From positions 496,001-560,000 of the forward strand of contig CAKMXJ010000003.1 of the NCBI GenBank assembly GCA_928724745.1: DNA of 64,000 nucleotides. The letters are read 5' to 3'. The translations under genes were made by a program, and so were the position numbers. The DNA comes from Anthracocystis setariae (taxonomy: Eukaryota > Basidiomycota > Ustilaginomycetes > Ustilaginales > Ustilaginaceae). This document shows positions 29,877 through 40,109 of this stretch, piece by piece; position 1 is the stretch's first letter; each line of letters opens with the position of its first letter. The notes beneath the pieces are model-generated. The model was not told the DNA's origin and searched no databases. It saw only the letters and a list, made by a program, of their open reading frames with translations.

Positions 29877-30215
29877 GGAAGGTGCAGACAGGAGGTGCCA
29901 ACGGATCAGTAAGTGTAATTTGAGGACGTCAACGGCTAGGAGCAAGACAAAGTGGCACAACGAGTGTTGATGCGTAGCGCAGGAAAAGCGGAGAACGAGA
30001 GAGCGAGAGCGAGACAAGACAAGAAGATACAAGACACAAGGAGCGTGTTGTGAGCAAAGGATTGGCGGTTACTGTTGCTGTTGCTGCAGAGTGCCGCTCA
30101 GTATGCAGAGAGGCTGCAGGCTCAATTGAGAGTTTTGGCAAGGCGCGGCAATGATTGATGTTGTTGACAGCTTGCGAGACGAGGCAGAGCAGTGAGGAGC
30201 AGCATCTGTGTTACA

Positions 30216-30240
30216 GTACTGTACTGTACTGTACTGTACT
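30216..30240. repeat. (GTACT)5 microsatellite
   Basis: Five perfect units of GTACT. The overlapping word TACTGTAC is scattered through most spacers of the window. Confidence 0.9.
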
Positions 30241-31791
30241 GGGTCAGATTGGTGTAGAGGCCAAAATTCATTCATTGATTTTGCATTTCTGCACTTGATG
30301 CTGCAACAGGTTGACTGTTGCCAAAACCACGAATACAAAACGCAGACTGATGTTATGATGTTTCAAATTGGATGCCCCTGATTCAAGTGGTTTGGGTGTT
30401 GATTGAAATACAAACGGTTTGAAACGGTTGAATTTCTACCGAGTTGTTTTGGTGTGCTGGGTGTAGGTGTTGCATTGCATGCCCGAGTGATGCTTTGCAG
30501 CGCGTTTTCCAAGAATGCGAGCCTCCCTCGCCTCACTGATGGAGCTGCACTGAACTGAACGTGACCAACAGCACTTGGAGCGGTTCGACGTGGTCCGGTT
30601 TCCGGCTTGTTTGGCTTTGCGACCAAGAAGAACGAACAAAGCTCGCAGCTGGCGCCCCACATTTTGGTGTCCGCTAAATCCAGATGCACGGATGAGCCGG
30701 AGGAAGAAGCGGACGAGTGACGGTTGCCGGTTACCTCGGTCTGGAGTAGTGATAGAGTAGCGTAGTGGGCACTGTACAGTACAACTTTTTGCGAGTTCTC
30801 CAAAATAAGATAGGTCTAACATTGATTCGCAAAAATCCTGGTACAGTAGACACACCTTTTTTTTTTTTTTTTCTTTTTTTTGGCGAAAGGATGTGGATAT
30901 CGCTCACAAATCTCAACCCGCGCTGTTGTATTGGCAGACCAAGGGTGCCAACACCTTTTACCAGAGTAGTTAAAGTATGTCTCAGGTGCCAGTGCCAGTC
31001 AGCCAGATTCCTCTTGTTTCAGTCCCAAAGATGAAGGTCCAACCTCCGTCTCCGCTGATATGTGAGCATCGAATCCGAGCTAACCGATGTTGCGAGAATT
31101 GCGTTGGTTCTTTGGCCCCCCCCCCAGCAGTGGTCGGGTGGCAACGACGCGATTCATTCGATTTCCTTGATCTGTCGCATGATCGTTTTGCGTTGATCGC
31201 GATCATGTCATAACCAAGTTAAGGTTAAGGTTCTGACGTGCAGTGAGCTTGAGCTAAATGAGTGATCGATGTCCTTTCGATGGAGGCAGTGTGAGTGAGA
31301 CGAGATTTACAGGGAAAGCGGAACCAGCGAAAATAGGAGTCAGCCCGATACTGTGGATCGGGCTTGGATCGGCGATCTGGGAAGCGTAATAGGAATGAGA
31401 CGTCTCATGACAGATCAGCCAGCTACACTAGCGTAGCCGCAATTGATTACAACCGGTTAAAGGCCAGCAAAACTCAAATGCCATGCTCGCTCTATCCTCA
31501 TCCTCATCCAAAGCAGAACATCCAGCCATCCTCACATAGCTGATCCTCCGCATCTCCACTTCGAGGCAAGTGTGTGCAGTCCATTTGGATAAGTGTCTGG
31601 GCAATTTCATCCCGCTCCGGCGCTCCGGACCCTTGCCCGTCTGTGAGGAGAAAGACGAGCCAGCAGCACGACACACAAGTGAATCTGAGTTTAATTTTTG
31701 CAATTCAAGTAGTGGAGGGATGCGCAGTGGGACGTCACTTTTTCCGCTTGGCCAGCTTGCTCAGTCACTCAGCTGCTGATGGCTGCAAGCT

Positions 31792-31800
31792 ACCCCAAGG
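31792..31800. repeat. Left 9-bp target-site duplication
   Basis: ACCCCAAGG, repeated exactly at 32084-32092, directly outside the inverted repeats. Confidence 0.8.
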
Positions 31801-32083
31801 GAGCGATTTCACTCGGTGCACCGCATGCAGGTGGTATTGCACAGACTGCCCCTCAAAGCGGATCTGAAGGTAGAATTCTTTTGAGCCACACAACCATTGC
31901 AAACCCAACTTCTTTGCCCTTTTTTCCCCATACTTCAAGATAAAGGTGCACACAAACCATCTGTATCTATAGTTGACAGTCTTCCTGTGCAAGCAATGGT
32001 CTTTAGGTATTCTATGAAATCAAAATCTGAGGGGCAGTCTGTGGAATTAGAAGCATGACGGGTGCACTGAGTGAAATCGCTCA
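31801..32083. mobile_element. 283-bp non-autonomous TIR element (Mutator-like MITE candidate)
   Basis: The two ends are inverted copies of each other: GAGCGATTTCACTC and on to GTGCAC, 20 of 21 bases matching. A second shared block, ACAGACTGCCCCTCA, lies about 25 bp further in on each arm. A direct 9-bp duplication (ACCCCAAGG) borders the element on both sides. A 9-bp duplication is the classical length for Mutator-like elements. The interior of about 150 bp has no coding capacity, so it is a MITE or a deletion derivative that needs a transposase from elsewhere. Confidence 0.8.
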
Positions 32084-32092
32084 CCCCAAGGA
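32084..32092. repeat. Right 9-bp target-site duplication
   Basis: Exact copy of 31792-31800. Confidence 0.8.
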
Positions 32093-32552
32093 CGGCAGGC
32101 AGCACGCAGCAGGCAGAAGGCATTCTTCGCTGCACAATCCACGCGATGTGCTCATCCTTGCATTCCCACTCGGCCCCTCTCACCCTCTCGCTTATCGTGG
32201 TGCAATGCTGCTGCTGCTGCTGCTGCTTAAGCCCACCAGCTTGTCTCTTTCCCTATCCATCGTCTCCCTAGACCAACGCCATCTCTTTGGCTCTTCCCAC
32301 CTATCCATCCGACTACATCATCATCAAAACTCAATCATCCACGAACTGGACAAAGCAGACAGACAGGACGTTGGCAATTTGCATCAGTTGCAACTCTGGT
32401 GATACGGCCAAGTCAGGTACACCAAACGATTTTAACCCACCAGCCCATCTTCGAGATACTGCATCCAACAACCTTGCAAATCACTGCCTGTCAATGGTCT
32501 GAAGCAACCCATCAGCTCAACCCACCGCCCCCAAACCCATCATCGGATCCGC

Positions 32553-35537
32553 TTGCCACCTCCTCTTATACCCCGCAAACACGCATTCATGGCAATCCCA
32601 CCCTCCGAAACTCCCACCATGGCTGCCAGCTCGTCAGCCTCACCGCCACCAGCCGCAACACCCCATGCTTCCATCGTCAATCCGCGACGTCAAACCGGTG
32701 GCAGAGTCTTCCAAACCCATTACCCACCCAAACAGCTTGAATCCTCGGCCGAGTTGACATCGCCATTTGCATCCACCGGTTTGGCGGTTCGTTCGCCTAT
32801 CGTCATCCGTCCCTCTGGTCGACCCGGTTTCAGTGCCCCAAAAGCTGCCACTTTCTTCTTGGGCAAGGACCACGAACGATGGCGTCAGTATGATCCCCAG
32901 CGATTCAGCGGTCTGTTTGGCTGGGAGAGAATCGCCAGTGCCATCAGCAGCACCAGTCATCGTGGAAGTCGCCGCGCCTTCTCCAGCTATTCCAGCGGTG
33001 CATCCGATGACGAGTACAGCGATTCCGCCACTTCATGTCGCTCCAATCGCAGCAGATCTTCCCGCTATAGTGCCGGCTCGCGCAGTCGTAGGCCATCCGA
33101 GGCTGTCACTCCGCCCATGACGCCCTTCGACTTTACCGATCCCATCTCCCGACCCAGAAGATTCTCGACAAACGGACCCGAAGCTGCATTCGCCAGGCAT
33201 GAGACTGTCATCGGCATTCACACTCCTCGCAGGACAAGTTCGGCTTCGAGCGATGCCCTCCCCTTCCTAAGGCCGCTGGCACAGATCAAGCCTCCGAATC
33301 AACAGCCAGCCCCTGCCGCCGATCCTTCGGGTGTGGAACGTAAAGACGACGAACAACGACCTAGGAAAGAAAAGAAACCCAAGCACTCGAGCAACAAAGA
33401 GGCAAGGAAGGAATCCTCATCTGCCAAGTCCAAGTCAGCAAGCAAGACCAAAGACGTTCCCAAGCCCAATCCCAAGCCTCATGCCAAGTTGGATCTCGAT
33501 GACGCGGCTCGACCTCATCTACGTCGGCTCCGATCGAATCTGGAAGAAGCCGCCAAGGCCGCAGCGGCCTCGACCCAAGCTAGTCCAGCCATCGACGAAA
33601 TTGGAAACGAAACTGAGGACGCACTCGAACATGCAGTCGAGATTCAGGTGTCGCTCTCAGACGCTGCGCTCGACGGAAAAGGTCCACTGAGCGCACATGA
33701 TTTGCAATCACTCGTGCCGAACGAGAAAGCGATGACGCCAAAATCTCCCAGCTTTAGGAACGCCTCCCCCCGTGCTCCACCTCTGAGATTGGCAAAGAGG
33801 CTCACGCCGCTGCAGCTGGAAGGCACACTGTACGATAAAACGGGTCCTTATCGGGAAGGTGCAGTTACCGATGGGCTGAGTGTGAGATTGTTCAGTGCCA
33901 AGCCGCAACGCAGATTAAGCTCGTTCGAGGATGCCGATCTGAGCAACTCGGAGCATCCCGTGACTAAGCCTTGGGGAAGAAAGGCGAGTAGCAGCAGTCA
34001 TGACGGCGACGATCAGGATGCGGGGCCTACGACTACCAATCGCAGAAGATCCAATTCATCGACCGGAGACCATCGACGACCATCACCTCGATCCTCGTTC
34101 AGCGAACATGACGACGCAGCGCAAGAATCTGCTACGGATGCTGACCATCAAGTCTATCTCATCACCACGCCGGATAACCGAGTTTCCTCGGCAGCAAAAA
34201 TGCGTAGGTGGGCGATGGACGGAGCCGGTAACTTCTATGCCGCCATGGAGATGAAGAGCATCGAAGCCAAGTTGAGGGCTGCAGATCCGGACGCGGGGAG
34301 GGTGACAAGAGAACTTGCCAAAGAACTCGAGGAGACCTATCTCGATGATATCCTGGACGAAGTCCAAAAGGCGCAAACGCTCAATCCCACTCGCGCTGGA
34401 GCCGTCGCCAAGATCCTCCGGACCGAAGACGATCGCTATATTCGACTCGAAGAGGACTATCCCGAAGAAGCGTTCTTTGTGATTGCAGGCTGTGAGGAGG
34501 CCGAGCTTACCGGGGTAGTCTACAATGTCTTTATCCAGGCCATCAGGACGCTGACTAGGTTTCACCAGAGTGGATGGATGCATGGCGACGTCAAGTTAGA
34601 GAACCTGATGTTTGATGAGAACGGAGAGTTGGTTGTCATCGATTATGAGAATGCGAATCCGTATCGAGGGATTCCCGGTGGAGATGGTAAGGTGCAGTTG
34701 GTGAGTTATGACTGGATTCCTCCGGAAGCGCAGCCGGGAGCGATGGGGAGGAGGATGGGGCCCGAAGGCGATCTATGGGCGTTGGGTTGCAACCTGATCA
34801 GAGCGTTTGCGCTGAGGGATGGAGTGGAGGATGGTGCGATTCGAGAGGTGTTGTTGGGAAAGGGGCAGAAAGGGTTTTTGGAGACTCTGTCGAGGTTGGT
34901 TACCAAGAAGGAAAAGCGACCGGTGTCGACGAGCGACTATTTTGCTGCCAAGTCGGTGGCTGATGATGCGGAAGGGGCTGGAGGCAAGGGGATGCCGTGG
35001 GACATTTTCGCTTATAGTGTCGACCTTGAGCCGATTTTGAACGATACCGTGGTGGAAATCGAGCCGATGGTGTCGCAGGATTCGAATGCGTGCCAAGACG
35101 ATGGCTCTTCATGCTCGGGCTCGTGTTTGGGCACTCGGACCACGCCTGACTCGTCGATTGAACCTTGTTCTGGTCGCACCTCGCCGAAAATCGTATCCTC
35201 AGCCGAGATCGTCGAGACAACGACGACGACGACGACGATGACGATGACGCTGTTGCCGACACCGTCGCGTTTACTGTATCGATTCGCACGTTCGGCGCCG
35301 GAACTGCTCAGTTGGGTCATCTCACGCTGCGTCGTCGAATGCGTCGAACAACGAAACGTCCACCAAGCCGAACACGAAGCTTCCCTCCTCATCGACTGGA
35401 TCCACCAACACAACAACAACCAACTCGAATCCGCAGCCGCGCGCAACGCAGTCCACGCCGCCATCGAACTCTCCGGCTCCATCTGGGTCCGTCCCCGCCT
35501 AGACGAGGCCAGGAAGAGTTTGTTAGGTCTCGATTGA
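32553..35537 (+). CDS. Protein-kinase-like protein with a long disordered N terminus
   Basis: The 994-residue product has a C-terminal domain resembling a protein kinase. Lys568 in MEMKSI fits the ATP-anchoring lysine. HGDVKLENLMF (Asp679) is a clear catalytic loop with HGD instead of HRD. IDYENA (Asp697) stands where DFG is expected, and WIPPEA resembles the APE motif, followed by GDLWALGC (subdomain IX). No glycine-rich loop is evident, and the N lobe is divergent. All three catalytic residues remain, so it could be active, but it may also be a pseudokinase. Residues 1-530 are Ser/Arg/Lys-rich and probably disordered. The start is uncertain: ATGs at 32553, 32589 and 32619 are all in frame, the last with the best context. 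A short Thr-rich repeat near residues 885-905 comes from an ACG/ATG repeat. Confidence 0.75.
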   Translation: MPPPLIPRKHAFMAIPPSETPTMAASSSASPPPAATPHASIVNPRRQTGGRVFQTHYPPKQLESSAELTSPFASTGLAVRSPIVIRPSGRPGFSAPKAATFFLGKDHERWRQYDPQRFSGLFGWERIASAISSTSHRGSRRAFSSYSSGASDDEYSDSATSCRSNRSRSSRYSAGSRSRRPSEAVTPPMTPFDFTDPISRPRRFSTNGPEAAFARHETVIGIHTPRRTSSASSDALPFLRPLAQIKPPNQQPAPAADPSGVERKDDEQRPRKEKKPKHSSNKEARKESSSAKSKSASKTKDVPKPNPKPHAKLDLDDAARPHLRRLRSNLEEAAKAAAASTQASPAIDEIGNETEDALEHAVEIQVSLSDAALDGKGPLSAHDLQSLVPNEKAMTPKSPSFRNASPRAPPLRLAKRLTPLQLEGTLYDKTGPYREGAVTDGLSVRLFSAKPQRRLSSFEDADLSNSEHPVTKPWGRKASSSSHDGDDQDAGPTTTNRRRSNSSTGDHRRPSPRSSFSEHDDAAQESATDADHQVYLITTPDNRVSSAAKMRRWAMDGAGNFYAAMEMKSIEAKLRAADPDAGRVTRELAKELEETYLDDILDEVQKAQTLNPTRAGAVAKILRTEDDRYIRLEEDYPEEAFFVIAGCEEAELTGVVYNVFIQAIRTLTRFHQSGWMHGDVKLENLMFDENGELVVIDYENANPYRGIPGGDGKVQLVSYDWIPPEAQPGAMGRRMGPEGDLWALGCNLIRAFALRDGVEDGAIREVLLGKGQKGFLETLSRLVTKKEKRPVSTSDYFAAKSVADDAEGAGGKGMPWDIFAYSVDLEPILNDTVVEIEPMVSQDSNACQDDGSSCSGSCLGTRTTPDSSIEPCSGRTSPKIVSSAEIVETTTTTTTMTMTLLPTPSRLLYRFARSAPELLSWVISRCVVECVEQRNVHQAEHEASLLIDWIHQHNNNQLESAAARNAVHAAIELSGSIWVRPRLDEARKSLLGLD

Positions 35538-35706
35538 GAGTTTACCCTCCCCCCCCCCTTTTTTTTTTTTGTCTTTCTTTCTTTCTTTGATTTGGAAAGG
35601 AATATTTAATTTTCTAAACGAGTGCAAATCTATTCTTTTTTTTTTTTTGGCTGTAAAAAGAAAAAAAGCCTTCGATAAATGATTGATGATGGTGAAAAAG
35701 GCTTTG
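35538..35706. other. Short convergent spacer with C and T runs
   Basis: A C10 run and then a T12 run (35549-35570) start about a dozen bases after the kinase stop. More T and A runs lie near 35636-35667. The carrier gene ends at 35707 on the other strand. Confidence 0.6.
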
Positions 35707-38559
35707 CTATTGAACGCCGAGCCGCTTCTTGCTCTGCTCGTAGACGACGTAACTGATGCTGACGGCGGGGACGACTTTGGCCAACGTGGGGACGAGACCG
35801 CGGTAGAAGCCTGCGAACCCTTCCCTAACGTAGGTCTTTTTAGCTGCGTCCCAGAATCCGTCGTAGGTGGTTGGATGCGCCGGGGTTCCCGCCGCCTGCA
35901 GCCTGGTTCGGATCAGGTTGAGCGGGTAGACCGTAGTGGCACCTACCGAGCCCGAGACCGAACCGAACGAAAGCAATGCCAGCACTCCCGGCTCTTCCTT
36001 GCCCGTATATTTGATGTAGAACAGCTTGATGCCTTCAAACGTGCTCATGTCGATCGCCGAGTACGGGAAGACGCCGATCAATCCGGCCGTCAGTCCGCGG
36101 TAGTACGTTCGCATGCCACCTGCGTTCCACATGTCTTTGGCCGTCTTGACGAGCAGAGCGTTGCCTTGCAGCGACGTCTTGGCATTCTGGCTCGACATCA
36201 GCCTCGTCTTGAGCGTTTCGACTGGGTAGATGGCAAGTTGCGAAGTGATACCACCGATACCACCGGAAAGGAATCGCGACGTGCCCGAAATGTCCCGCGA
36301 ATCCGACACATTGTCGACGTACTTTGCAAAAGCTCGCTTCGACGTCTCGTAAGACAGAAACTTGATCGCAGATTCCGGGAAGATCTTGAGACAGTTTAAG
36401 CCGTTGCCCACCCAGAAAGCTTTCAAGCCTCCGCCGTCACGATAGAGGTTGAACAGAGCTTCCTTGAGAGTGCCAAGACCCTGGCCAGCCGCCTTGGCAG
36501 TAGCCGCACCCTGGACCGCACCAGGGGCATCAGGTGTACGGGCGGTGGTGATCAGATAGATCTTGAGACGGTCGAAAGGCGCCGTGGCTGTTCTGGAGAC
36601 TGCGCCTGCGATACCGCCGGCGACGAGGAACTTGAGGGCCACAGCGCCGTGGATCATATCATTGTCATCCTCCTCCTCCTCTTGGTCGTCTATGGATTCT
36701 TTCACGGCAGCTGCAGCGTCCGTGGCGGCTTTCTGTTTCGCTTGGTCGACGTCGCTAGAGCTAGCTGTAGATGTGTTGGTGGAGTTATTGATGGTTCCGG
36801 CACTTTCTTGGCCAGCCTTGTTCGCAGCGGCAGCAGCGGCTTCTTTGATCTTCTCGGCGCGCTTCGCCTCCTTGACTGCCGGCGACTCCCTCTTCTTCTC
36901 CTCACCCGCCAGGCTGACGTCGCCGTCAAAGTTGACCGCGGCGGCTCCCCTCTCTGTCTTGCCCCAACCGACAGCCAACTCGGCGAAGATGCCTCCCATG
37001 CCGAACAGACCGAAAGCCTTCCTGACTTGGTAGAAGCGGAAGATCTCGGGTACACTGGGCTTGCGAGGTAAGAGCAAGAGATAGTCGCGGAACTCTGGGA
37101 AGGTGACGAAAGTTTTCTGTCCACTTGCATGTGCGCTGGCTCTGGTGCTGGTGAGACTGGCGATGAAGTCATCTAACGAGATTTGCGGCACGTCGATACC
37201 CGCCTTGTCGAGGGCGTTCCGAATCTCTTGTACATCTAGCCGCATATCGCCGTTGCGGTCGAGCTCGACAAAGATGTTGTACAGCTCTCGTTCCTTGTTC
37301 TCGGCGTAGGCAAGGAAGCCTTCCCATTCGATTTGGCGTTGGCGAGCGCCTCCGTCGTCTTCTACTCTATGTCCTCGGCGAACCTTTTCATCGCGATCCC
37401 GATCAGCAGCGCGCTTCTTGTGACCGACGGCAGACAGACCCCAGACACCACTTCCCGTCCAACCAGCTTCGTGCTCCATATCTGGCGGATTGTGGCCATA
37501 TTCCAACTGTTGCGCTTGTTTGGCGGACGATGCAGTTCCATAACCGAAGTAGGATGCAAAGGAGCTCAAGTAGGAGGCGGAAGAAGGATCTTGTTGCGCA
37601 TCTTGTTTAGCCGAACCTGGTAGGATTTTAGTTTTGACTGCCGCAAGAGCACTTTGGGACGATTCTGCATCGTCGGACTTGTCCAACTTTTCGCCTCCGA
37701 GCCAAGTAGGCAAACCCATGGAAGACGTCCAGCTGGGGGAGCTAACACGTTTTGCTTCCTCTTCGGCGAGACGAGCGCGCTGAGCTTCGATCTGGTCGCG
37801 ACAAGTGCGGCACTGGTTGAGGAGCTCTTTGGCGTAGGACTGGCGTGGTGGCGGTGGTGGAGGAGGCAGTTTCTGAACTTTCGATGATGAAGATGGTGAG
37901 GAGGATGGTGATGTTGCTGAGGAAGCTTCAGAAGGTGGATGTGAGATGGTGCATGCTTCAAAGCCAACGGTGGAATTGCGGATATCTGAGGGCGCAAGGC
38001 TGCCGCGAGCTAGGCTTCCACCGGCGCCATAGCGAGCACGACGAGCTGACTTGATCCATTCTTCCCTTGCTCTACCACCAGCCAGAGCCTGCTCATCATC
38101 TTCGTCGAGGAGAGTATCAAAGAGACCGCGCAGACGAATGAGGCGAGCTTGTGGTGGTTCTTCGGCACGGAACTGCTCGAAGGTGGGCCTGCGCGGTTTA
38201 TGGCGTTTCTCCATGGCGGAAGAAGCAGCAACAGCAGATGAGGACGACGGCGAAATCCACGATGACCAGAAGCTGGAGCCGAGACGAGATGGCGAATCTG
38301 ACGAGGTTGAGAAAGAGGCAGCAGGTCTTGACGGGGAAAAGTCTGGGGATGTGGGTGGAATCGAGGAAGACGAGGGTTCTGGTGGTTCGGAATCGGCGGC
38401 AGATAGGTTGGCTGAGCTCGCATTGGAGCGAAGCTGCGCTTGCGAAGACGAGGCAGTGGCTGAGGACATGTTGCGTGGAGGTTGTTGGCAACGAGCTTGC
38501 TTGAACCCCGACGTGGCGAGCCTGACCTTTGTTTCAAAGATGAGCCTGCTGGCAACCAC
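35707..38559 (-). CDS. EF-hand mitochondrial carrier (Sal1/SCaMC-like, ATP-Mg/phosphate type)
   Basis: The 950-residue product ends in a full six-helix mitochondrial carrier. The three repeat signatures are PFDRLKIYL, PVETLKTRL and PLNLIRTRL, starting at about residues 655, 765 and 880. Upstream, an EF-hand loop near residue 432 (DRNGDMRLDVQE) has a complete set of Ca2+ ligands, which makes this a Ca2+-regulated ATP-Mg/Pi carrier of the Sal1/SCaMC group in the inner membrane. It is far longer than those (yeast Sal1 is about 545 residues). The first 420 residues are Ser/Pro-rich with charged segments, and an Ala/Lys/Glu-rich linker of about 100 residues separates the EF-hand part from the carrier. 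Met31 (38469, MSSATASS) is an equally good start. Confidence 0.88.
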   Translation of the reverse strand: MVASRLIFETKVRLATSGFKQARCQQPPRNMSSATASSSQAQLRSNASSANLSAADSEPPEPSSSSIPPTSPDFSPSRPAASFSTSSDSPSRLGSSFWSSWISPSSSSAVAASSAMEKRHKPRRPTFEQFRAEEPPQARLIRLRGLFDTLLDEDDEQALAGGRAREEWIKSARRARYGAGGSLARGSLAPSDIRNSTVGFEACTISHPPSEASSATSPSSSPSSSSKVQKLPPPPPPPRQSYAKELLNQCRTCRDQIEAQRARLAEEEAKRVSSPSWTSSMGLPTWLGGEKLDKSDDAESSQSALAAVKTKILPGSAKQDAQQDPSSASYLSSFASYFGYGTASSAKQAQQLEYGHNPPDMEHEAGWTGSGVWGLSAVGHKKRAADRDRDEKVRRGHRVEDDGGARQRQIEWEGFLAYAENKERELYNIFVELDRNGDMRLDVQEIRNALDKAGIDVPQISLDDFIASLTSTRASAHASGQKTFVTFPEFRDYLLLLPRKPSVPEIFRFYQVRKAFGLFGMGGIFAELAVGWGKTERGAAAVNFDGDVSLAGEEKKRESPAVKEAKRAEKIKEAAAAAANKAGQESAGTINNSTNTSTASSSDVDQAKQKAATDAAAAVKESIDDQEEEEDDNDMIHGAVALKFLVAGGIAGAVSRTATAPFDRLKIYLITTARTPDAPGAVQGAATAKAAGQGLGTLKEALFNLYRDGGGLKAFWVGNGLNCLKIFPESAIKFLSYETSKRAFAKYVDNVSDSRDISGTSRFLSGGIGGITSQLAIYPVETLKTRLMSSQNAKTSLQGNALLVKTAKDMWNAGGMRTYYRGLTAGLIGVFPYSAIDMSTFEGIKLFYIKYTGKEEPGVLALLSFGSVSGSVGATTVYPLNLIRTRLQAAGTPAHPTTYDGFWDAAKKTYVREGFAGFYRGLVPTLAKVVPAVSISYVVYEQSKKRLGVQ

Positions 38560-38775
38560 AGCCGTATGCGTGATCAGAGAATTGCAACCTCCTCAATGTG
38601 TCCACCGACCGATATGCAGGAAGAGTGTCGACGTATAGTGATGGAGTCAGGGAGAAGACGATGTGGGAGGTAGCGATTGATGATGAATGAGCGGTTTCCT
38701 GCCACCTGAGTTTTAGAAATTTGTGAGAGCGAGGATGCAGTGACAAAAATCTCAAGCCAAGCCAAGCCGAGCTGC

Positions 38776-38805
38776 GCTGTGCTGTGCTGTGCTGTGCTGT
38801 GCTGT
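38776..38805. repeat. (GCTGT)6 microsatellite
   Basis: Six perfect units, the complement register of the CAGCA pentamer, about 220 bp upstream of the carrier start. Confidence 0.9.
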
Positions 38806-39875
38806 AGGTAACCGTGTGACGAAATGCGGATCTCTCCACTCTGAAATCCGCGCTCGCTTTTGCAACACCCGCATTTTTGCATTGCACTACACTACACTGA
38901 CTGTTGCATTTCGTCGGATTTTAGCCAACAACAAAATCAGCCTAAAATCGCAAGGTTCTCTCCACGACACCGCACAAACCACTTTCTGTTCATCACTCAC
39001 ACTACTCTACTTGTGTCTCGGACATGGAACGAGGCTTGCTTGCGCCTCATGCCAGGTTCAGCTCATGCTCAATACTACTCTGGCACTACGTCGCTTGTAG
39101 TTCGAGTGGTGGATTCCATCATAAATGAAGACGACATGGTGCAAGGATGAGCCACAACCTAACAGAATCCGAAAGCTACTCACTACACTACTATATTAAT
39201 AATAACTACTACTCCCATGTAAAGAATGGCCATGGCGGACGCGCGAGGTTTGGACGGCTGAAAGGAGAAAAGGAGAAAAGTTGAGGCTGGTCTGCGCACA
39301 ACCAACCAGCGAGTGCCTATTTCACTCCTTTTGGCCCTGTAAACACCTTGGCATTGCCATCTTTGCCTTCATCTCCTATCAAGGCCAGCACGTGTAAATC
39401 AACAGCTTCTGATCCTACACATCTTTAGCATCGCATTTCGGCCAGCCACGGAAATGCCGAACAAGGCAAGTCATTCTCCAAGGCTGGCACGTGACTCGAG
39501 TACCAACCAACAAAAAACGGCTTAACATTCAAGTGAGGGCAGCTTGGTACGTGCGAGTGACGCGTGAGAATCTGGCCTGGCGCGTGCCAGTCTCATCTCA
39601 CTGGCCTACAATCACACTCTGCGACAAAAGGGCTCGCGTTGAACCAACACTCTCTCGCCTTTCCAAAAGTCACATTTTCCCTCGTTTGAAATCTGTAAAT
39701 TGAAAAACTTGGAAATTTCAGATCTGAATACAGGTGTACCCAATTTCAGAACTCATCCGATTCGAATTGAAATGCAGACAGACGGAGGCGCACGCTTCCC
39801 AACAGAAAACACACGCCAGCCAGACCGTCTCTTTGATCTTTGGCAGAAGGAGCGCAGAGCAGGTCCAAGTCCAGC

Positions 39876-39955
39876 CAGTTCAGTTCAGTCCAGTTCAGTT
39901 CAGTTCAGTCCAGTGCAGTCCAGTGCAGTCCAGTTCAGTCCAGTGCAGTGCAGTG
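39876..39955. repeat. 16-unit CAGTN pentamer array
   Basis: Sixteen uninterrupted 5-bp units in which CAGT is constant and the fifth base is T, C or G. It lies about 155-235 bp upstream of the alpha-tubulin ATG. Confidence 0.9.
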
Positions 39956-40109
39956 CAAGTCCAACACACGCTCGCCGTCGGCGCGATCCTATCCTCATCT
40001 CCTCCATCAAGACTCTTTCGCTCTACGTTACTTCTGAGCGCACCTTTTCACCCTCTTCTTCATCAACCTCTCTTCCCCCTCCTACCAAACAACACCACCA
40101 ACAAACAAC

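Larger units (their letters stand above)
29573..32552. other. Divergent promoter region, MADS factor / kinase-like gene
   Basis: This 2.98-kb spacer has no supported gene. It holds the hexamer array (29802-29876), a (GTACT)n array (30216-30240), T-rich runs at 30858-30880, a C9 run near 31120 and a 283-bp terminal-inverted-repeat element (31801-32083). Small open frames here show no domain or compositional support. Confidence 0.55.
38560..40109. other. Divergent promoter region, carrier / alpha-tubulin
   Basis: No gene is seen in 1.55 kb. It holds a (GCTGT)6 array at 38776-38805 and a CAGTN pentamer array at 39876-39955. The stretch just before 40110 is pyrimidine- and CAA-rich, like the 5' leader of a highly expressed gene. 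Confidence 0.55.

Noticed and set aside
31574..31867. 97-codon frame running into the 283-bp TIR element
   Set aside because: It crosses the element border, so it cannot be an ancestral gene.
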